This document shows, piece by piece, positions 30,692-34,783 of a stretch of DNA of 34,783 nt. Within the stretch, counting starts at the first letter, position 1; each line of letters begins with the position of its first letter. A program made the position numbers and the translations under genes. The DNA is from Thermoproteota archaeon (GTDB lineage: Archaea; Thermoproteota; Thermoprotei_A; Sulfolobales; Pyrodictiaceae). The notes below the pieces were generated by a model that was not told the DNA's origin, made no database searches, and saw nothing but the letters and a program-made list of their open reading frames with translations. The stretch is from assembly GCA_013153145.1 (NCBI GenBank), contig JAADEY010000021.1, forward strand, positions 1 to 34,783. The letters run 5' to 3'.

Positions 30692-31822
30692 TTGCTGCGC
30701 GTCGAGCTCTTCCCCCCGGGCTGGATGGGTAGGAGCCTACAGCTCCTAGCCATAGCCGTCGGCGGCCCCGAGCACCTAGACCGGCTCAGCCCAGACGCAG
30801 CCCTCTTCCCCGACAAGGAGGCCTTCATAGACCTGCTCCTAGAGGCCTACAGTATAGCCGAGAGCATAGCGCTCGCCAAGGCCAGGAAGCCCCAGCCACG
30901 CCTCTACGGGAACGACACCAAGCCGCTGAAGAAGCTGCTCGGCGTCAAGGTCACCCGCTGGGGGGACGCCGCCAGGCTCCTCGTCGAGAGGCTCGAGAAG
31001 GGCGAACTAGACCCCGGAGGCCCGAGAGTAGTCGCAGTTATGCTCACCAAGCTGAACATCTTCGAGCACCTGAGAGCGGAGGCCGGTGCTGTGAAGGCTT
31101 CCGGCCCCGCCTCCCAGACCACGCCGGCCGGCCTAGCACTAGCCATGGTCGGGGGCCTCCTAGCGAAGATGGGGGCCGTCGGCACCACCGGCGTATACCT
31201 CCTACCAGGCCCAGACACCCCCCTCGAAGCACTAGACGACATAGCACCCCTCTACGCCGTCCTAGCCCTAGAGCCCGGCGAGGACACGACACCACCACTA
31301 CCATACATCTTCACCCCGAGGACGAACAACGCGCCCGTCAGCCTCGACGTACTCCTAACAATCTACGGCGCCTCGATACTAGCAGACCAGTTCAGCGAGG
31401 AAGAGGAGAGGCTATGCGGCGAGACCAGGCTAAACGCCCTCCACATGGCAAGCATAAGCGAGGCAGGCAACCGCCCAATACTAGCCCAGCTAGCACCCCT
31501 AAGCTTCTCCGAGCCCCTCTGCCTCCTAGGCACAAAGGCGCTGAAGACGGCGGGCAGGCTGATACACCAGGCCCTCACCAGGGGCATATGCCGCGGCGGC
31601 GGGTTACGCGGAGCAGCAGACCCCGGCTCCGAGGCCGTGCTGGCCTGCACCGGTAAACTCTACCTATACAGCATGACCGGCAACAACACCTTCCTCTACG
31701 ACTGCGCCCGCCTCATACACCAGGCATCAACAACGAAGGAGTGCAGCGGAGCCAAGAACCTCACATGGCTCCTAAGAAGCCTACGCAGCACACCACCAGG
31801 CAGAGAGGTCCAGGTCACTTGA
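30692..31822 (+). CDS. cas8a: Type I-A large subunit Cas8a (Csa4-like)
   Basis: The gene takes the Cas8a place between cas5 and cas3'. Cas8a recognises PAM and target DNA in the effector complex. The 376-residue protein has no classic motif, as is usual for this fast-evolving family. It shows a mixed alpha/beta first half (ELFPPGWMGRSLQLLAIAVGGPEHL, SLDVLLTIYGASILADQF) and a helical, cysteine-containing last third. TTG 30692 follows GGGGTGAGC at the cas5 stop. The final codons overlap the TTG start of cas3' as TTGA. Assignment rests on order and size more than on sequence. Confidence 0.7.
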   Translation: MLRVELFPPGWMGRSLQLLAIAVGGPEHLDRLSPDAALFPDKEAFIDLLLEAYSIAESIALAKARKPQPRLYGNDTKPLKKLLGVKVTRWGDAARLLVERLEKGELDPGGPRVVAVMLTKLNIFEHLRAEAGAVKASGPASQTTPAGLALAMVGGLLAKMGAVGTTGVYLLPGPDTPLEALDDIAPLYAVLALEPGEDTTPPLPYIFTPRTNNAPVSLDVLLTIYGASILADQFSEEEERLCGETRLNALHMASISEAGNRPILAQLAPLSFSEPLCLLGTKALKTAGRLIHQALTRGICRGGGLRGAADPGSEAVLACTGKLYLYSMTGNNTFLYDCARLIHQASTTKECSGAKNLTWLLRSLRSTPPGREVQVT

Positions 31823-33525
31823 AGCCGCCCTGGGAGAGGCCGGGAGTAGAGGAGCTGGCACAGCTAACCAGGAGAGGGGAAAACACCGTCTTCATAGCCC
31901 CAACCGGCTACGGCAAGAGCAAGTCAACCCACCGCCTCCTAGCCATAGCCGAGCAGGAACATGTAGCCGTAAGAGCAGTACACGTACTCCCCCTACGCGC
32001 ACTAGTCGAGGAACTCTACAACTACTACACGGGGCTCCTAGGAGACGCCGCAGGCTACCTTGCAGGAATACACCACCTACCAAGGAGTGGCTACAGCGGC
32101 CTAATGCTACGCAGGCTAACCGTCTCAACGATAGACAGCTTCTCCCTAAACCTCGCCAAGGTGCCGGTAACCGAGCTGAGGATGGTGAGGGAGGGGCTAA
32201 TGGAGGGACACTACGAGCTCCCAAGAACAGCCATACTGACAAGCCTAGTGGTGCTGGACGAGACACACCTCTACGCCGAGCCCTGGACAAACAAGCCACA
32301 ACCACCACTAGGCAGAATATTCCTAGAAGCAGCCGCCGAGACACTAGCAGAGATGCACACACCACTAGTACTCGAGACAGCAACACTACCAGTAAACTAC
32401 ACCAAGAAGCTAGCAAAGATATCCAAGGCAAGAATACTAGCCGTCTGCAGGAGCTGCGGAGACAACACATACACACGCATACACGACAAAGAATACGAAG
32501 AAACACACACCCACCAATGGAGGACAAGACTCGCCAAAGGAGGACTACCCGAAGCCACAAAGAAGGCCCGCGAGGAAGCCGAGAAGGGCAGAAAAGTACT
32601 CCTAGCAGTAAACACCGTCAAAGACGCCCTCCAAGCCCACAGCCTACTACTAGACATGGGCCAAAAACCAGTACTAATACACGGCAGGCTCTCAGCAAGA
32701 GACAGGATGGAGGCAGTCAGGAAGATAAGAGAAGCAGAAATCATCATAGCAACGCAGGTCATAGAGGCGGGAGTAGACGTAGACGCAGAAGCACTAGTAA
32801 CAGCAGCAGCCCCACCAAGCACACTAGCACAACGAGCAGGCAGGCTATGCAGGTCGGAGAAGACCATAGAGAAGTGCAGCGAGGAACCACCAACAATAAC
32901 AATCTACACGCCCAGCCAACCCCACCCATACCCACAGAGAACCATACAGAAGACAATACACCTAATAACACACATACTCACAGGAGGCAAGGAGATAGAG
33001 TGGCGCCTACTAGACGACAGGCCAGGCTACAAGACATACACCCACCTAATAGACGCAGCAGAACAACCAACATACCATAGGCCACCAGGAGAAGTAACAG
33101 CATACAAGATACTCCTAAGATACACGCTACAAAACCCCCTCATAGGACACAAGTACACCGACACACTACTAGAGAGGTACTGCAGCCTAGTACGCGGCAC
33201 AACACTAGTAGCCCTAGCAATACCCCGCGGCAAAGACTACGACCACCTAGAAGCACCACTAGACTGGCTCAAACACCACCCCGAGATACTCGAATGCCGC
33301 CAAGGAAGATGCAAGATAATAGCAATACACTACACCGACACCGGAGAGGAAGCAGAAGAGGAATGGATAGACGCACAGACAGTATCAAGAATGCTCACAA
33401 GCTGCAAAACATACCAAGAAACACTGGCAAGAATAGCATCAAAGACAAAGACCAGAAACATACACGACATACACCTAGCAGTCAAAGAAGAAGCCTACAA
33501 GCCAGGCATAGGCCTCACACCATGA
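31819..33525 (+). CDS. cas3': Cas3' helicase subunit
   Basis: This is the superfamily 2 helicase half of split Cas3, which unwinds target DNA after recognition. With TTG 31819 (overlapping the previous TGA as TTGA, GAGGT upstream) it has 568 residues. Motif I is APTGYGKS (27-34). Motif II is D147-E-T-H150, a DETH box in place of DEAH. Motif III is ETATLP (186-191), motif V ATQVIEAGVDVD (311-322) and motif VI QRAGRLCR (338-345). Two CxxC-like cysteines (RSCGD region and near 350) occur. The frame is open 26 codons upstream, but that stretch looks like a shadow. Wobble positions become A-rich through the gene. Confidence 0.9.
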   Translation: MKPPWERPGVEELAQLTRRGENTVFIAPTGYGKSKSTHRLLAIAEQEHVAVRAVHVLPLRALVEELYNYYTGLLGDAAGYLAGIHHLPRSGYSGLMLRRLTVSTIDSFSLNLAKVPVTELRMVREGLMEGHYELPRTAILTSLVVLDETHLYAEPWTNKPQPPLGRIFLEAAAETLAEMHTPLVLETATLPVNYTKKLAKISKARILAVCRSCGDNTYTRIHDKEYEETHTHQWRTRLAKGGLPEATKKAREEAEKGRKVLLAVNTVKDALQAHSLLLDMGQKPVLIHGRLSARDRMEAVRKIREAEIIIATQVIEAGVDVDAEALVTAAAPPSTLAQRAGRLCRSEKTIEKCSEEPPTITIYTPSQPHPYPQRTIQKTIHLITHILTGGKEIEWRLLDDRPGYKTYTHLIDAAEQPTYHRPPGEVTAYKILLRYTLQNPLIGHKYTDTLLERYCSLVRGTTLVALAIPRGKDYDHLEAPLDWLKHHPEILECRQGRCKIIAIHYTDTGEEAEEEWIDAQTVSRMLTSCKTYQETLARIASKTKTRNIHDIHLAVKEEAYKPGIGLTP

Positions 33526-33538
33526 GGAGGCCCCCGAA

Positions 33539-34294
33539 ATGCCCATCTACGCATGGCCCAACGTAAGACTATACCAGCACAGCCGGAACACAGCAGCAAT
33601 ACTACTAGCACTCATGGAGCCCGAGCTAACAGTAGCCGCGAAAAGACTAGGAATAAGCAGAGAGGAGATACTAGCCCTAGCAGCCGCAGCAGCAATACTA
33701 CACGACACCGGCAAAGCAGCAAGAGAATACCAACAAACAATAAACACCGGGAACCCCAGCTTCTACTGCCACGAGCTCCTCAGCTCATGGATAACCCTCG
33801 AAACACTAGAAAAACTAACAAGCCAACACAAAGCAACAATAGCAGCAATAGCAGTACTAAGACACCACCACGGCATGAGAAGCCTAGCAAAATGCCTCAA
33901 CAAACCACCACACACAACAACCACAAGCATAGACTACAAGGAACTCGCAAAAGAAATAGCAGAAATAGACACACCCCTAGCAAGACAACTAGCAGAGAAA
34001 ACAGCATCCATAAAGACATTCAGGCCACTAACACCAAAAGAAGCAGCAAAAACAACAATAAACAAAACAAACAAGCTACCAACACCATGGAAAGCAGCAG
34101 CAACAATACTCACCGGCACACTAGCACTAGCAGACTACCTAGCAGCAACACTACTAGACAACAGAACAAACAACCCACAACCAAAAGGATACGCCAAAGA
34201 AGCACTAAAAGAACTAGCATGGAGAACAAAACAACAAGAACCAAACAAACTCAAAGAAAAAGGCCTAAAACAACTCAAAACACTAAAACTATAA
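33539..34294 (+). CDS. cas3'': Cas3'' HD nuclease subunit
   Basis: This is the HD-domain nuclease half of split Cas3, which cuts single-stranded target DNA with metal ions. Expected ligands are visible: H14 (LYQHSRNTA), H55-D56 (AILHDTGKA), H78 (FYCHELLSSW), and H109-H111 (VLRHHHGM). A later Asp is in LALADYLAA. At 251 residues it is of usual size. ATG 33539 has GAGGAGG about ten bases upstream, 13 bases after the helicase stop. It ends the operon. Its plus strand is extremely A-rich (one 60-base stretch from 34021 holds 34 A and 3 T), the far end of the gradient seen along the locus. Confidence 0.88.
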   Translation: MPIYAWPNVRLYQHSRNTAAILLALMEPELTVAAKRLGISREEILALAAAAAILHDTGKAAREYQQTINTGNPSFYCHELLSSWITLETLEKLTSQHKATIAAIAVLRHHHGMRSLAKCLNKPPHTTTTSIDYKELAKEIAEIDTPLARQLAEKTASIKTFRPLTPKEAAKTTINKTNKLPTPWKAAATILTGTLALADYLAATLLDNRTNNPQPKGYAKEALKELAWRTKQQEPNKLKEKGLKQLKTLKL

Positions 34295-34783
34295 AACCAG
34301 CAAACAACAACCAAACACAAAGATTCCACACCATCACCAAGTAGCCGTGGAGTACTATCCACCGATACCCATCCCACGACCCATGTAAACAGTCCACCTA
34401 AACCAGCAGCAGACCAGGTGCGGGAACCCGCAGACCACTCGGAGCCCACCATAAAGAGTGCAGGTGTATCGGAAAACAATACGCCACCATCGCGTTAACC
34501 CCTACTAGTACAACATCACTAACAGATCATTGATCCACCTAAACGGTAATACAGAGGTTCAACAAAGAATGTACCGGTTAAATGATCAAGGACGTATCCT
34601 AGACAGTTGTAATACTAGAATCAACATCCATTACCCCGACTGCAATCGACTACATGTTTGCCCCGGAAACTGTTCCTTCAACAGTTTATAGTTCACAAAC
34701 TCCAACCACCAGAGAGTCCCAATGATACAATTCATCTATACTTCCAATAGTTTTCATCCGCTCACACAACGGCATGAATACAC
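34295..34783. other. Apparently non-coding end region with one hairpin
   Basis: I find no convincing gene or CRISPR repeat in these 489 bases. AAACTGTT (34667-34674) and AACAGTTT (34680-34687) form a perfect hairpin with a five-base loop. TCCACCTAAAC occurs twice (34393-34403 and 34536-34546) without regular spacing. The base balance returns to near even, unlike the A-rich cas3'' gene before it. A leader for an array or a gene just beyond the window is possible. Confidence 0.4.

Noticed and set aside
32397-32867. Minus-strand ORFs opposite cas3'
   Set aside because: Leu/Ser/Val-rich shadows created by the A/C-rich plus strand of the helicase gene.
34295-34783. CRISPR array next to cas3''
   Set aside because: No 24-37 base direct repeat with regular spacing is visible. 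The only direct repeat (TCCACCTAAAC) occurs twice at 143-base distance.

Overview
The window looks like chromosome from a hyperthermophilic crenarchaeon, most likely a Desulfurococcales/Pyrodictiaceae-type anaerobe. The evidence is: GC-rich AGG/ATA-heavy codon use, frequent GTG and TTG starts, GGAGG Shine-Dalgarno sites within operons, archaeal TATA boxes, a siroheme-dependent heme pathway, a NarG-type molybdoenzyme and a type I-A CRISPR module. I cannot name the species from sequence alone.

Layout. 1-2747: an unrecognised CxxC protein, then a secreted, membrane-anchored glycosidase-like protein. 2726-3637 (minus): a stand-alone Cas6 crRNA nuclease. 3748-7204 (plus): ahbD, a fused ahbA-ahbB and ahbC, which together convert siroheme to heme b. 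7376-8124 (minus): three very small membrane proteins. 8202-9622 (plus): a palindrome-covered promoter, a winged-helix regulator (apparent CTG start), a small membrane protein with a coiled coil, and an anchored DUF4097-like protein. 9673-9976: divergent tRNA-Ala and tRNA-Ile. 9977-15782 (minus): an HTH_10 regulator and a Mo-reductase operon (NarG-like, NarH-like, NarJ/TorD-like). A PadR regulator with a repeat-rich promoter lies divergent to that operon at 16067. 16761-18932: tRNA-Gly, an eight-CBS-domain protein and tRNA-Glu.

18933-25987 is more mixed. It holds a decayed ORF next to tRNA-Glu, a GNAT acetyltransferase, a cysteine-rich protein, a methyltransferase, an RNase-H-like small protein with a disturbed start, a membrane protein, an iron-sulfur flavoprotein, an SDR oxidoreductase, a probable PIN toxin/antitoxin pair and a cluster of hairpins. 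25988-26821 is an anchored extracytoplasmic protein plus a CxxC thioredoxin-like protein. 26830-34294 is a type I-A interference locus: csa3, an unrecognised gene, csa5/cas11a, cas7, cas5, cas8a, cas3' helicase and cas3'' HD nuclease. No CRISPR array and no cas1, cas2 or cas4 lie inside the window. The last 489 bases appear non-coding.

How the genes fit together. The ahb cluster would supply heme b for an anaerobic respiratory chain, and the Mo-reductase a few kilobases away is a likely terminal reductase, although its usual heme-b membrane subunit is not here. Cas6 would process crRNAs for the Cas5/Cas7/Cas8a/Csa5 complex. Csa3 probably controls that operon through shared motifs seen upstream of csa3 and of the genes after it. 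The strongest unexplained signal is compositional: synonymous codon choice in many genes drifts from G/T-ending near the 5' end of a transcription unit to C/A-ending at its 3' end.
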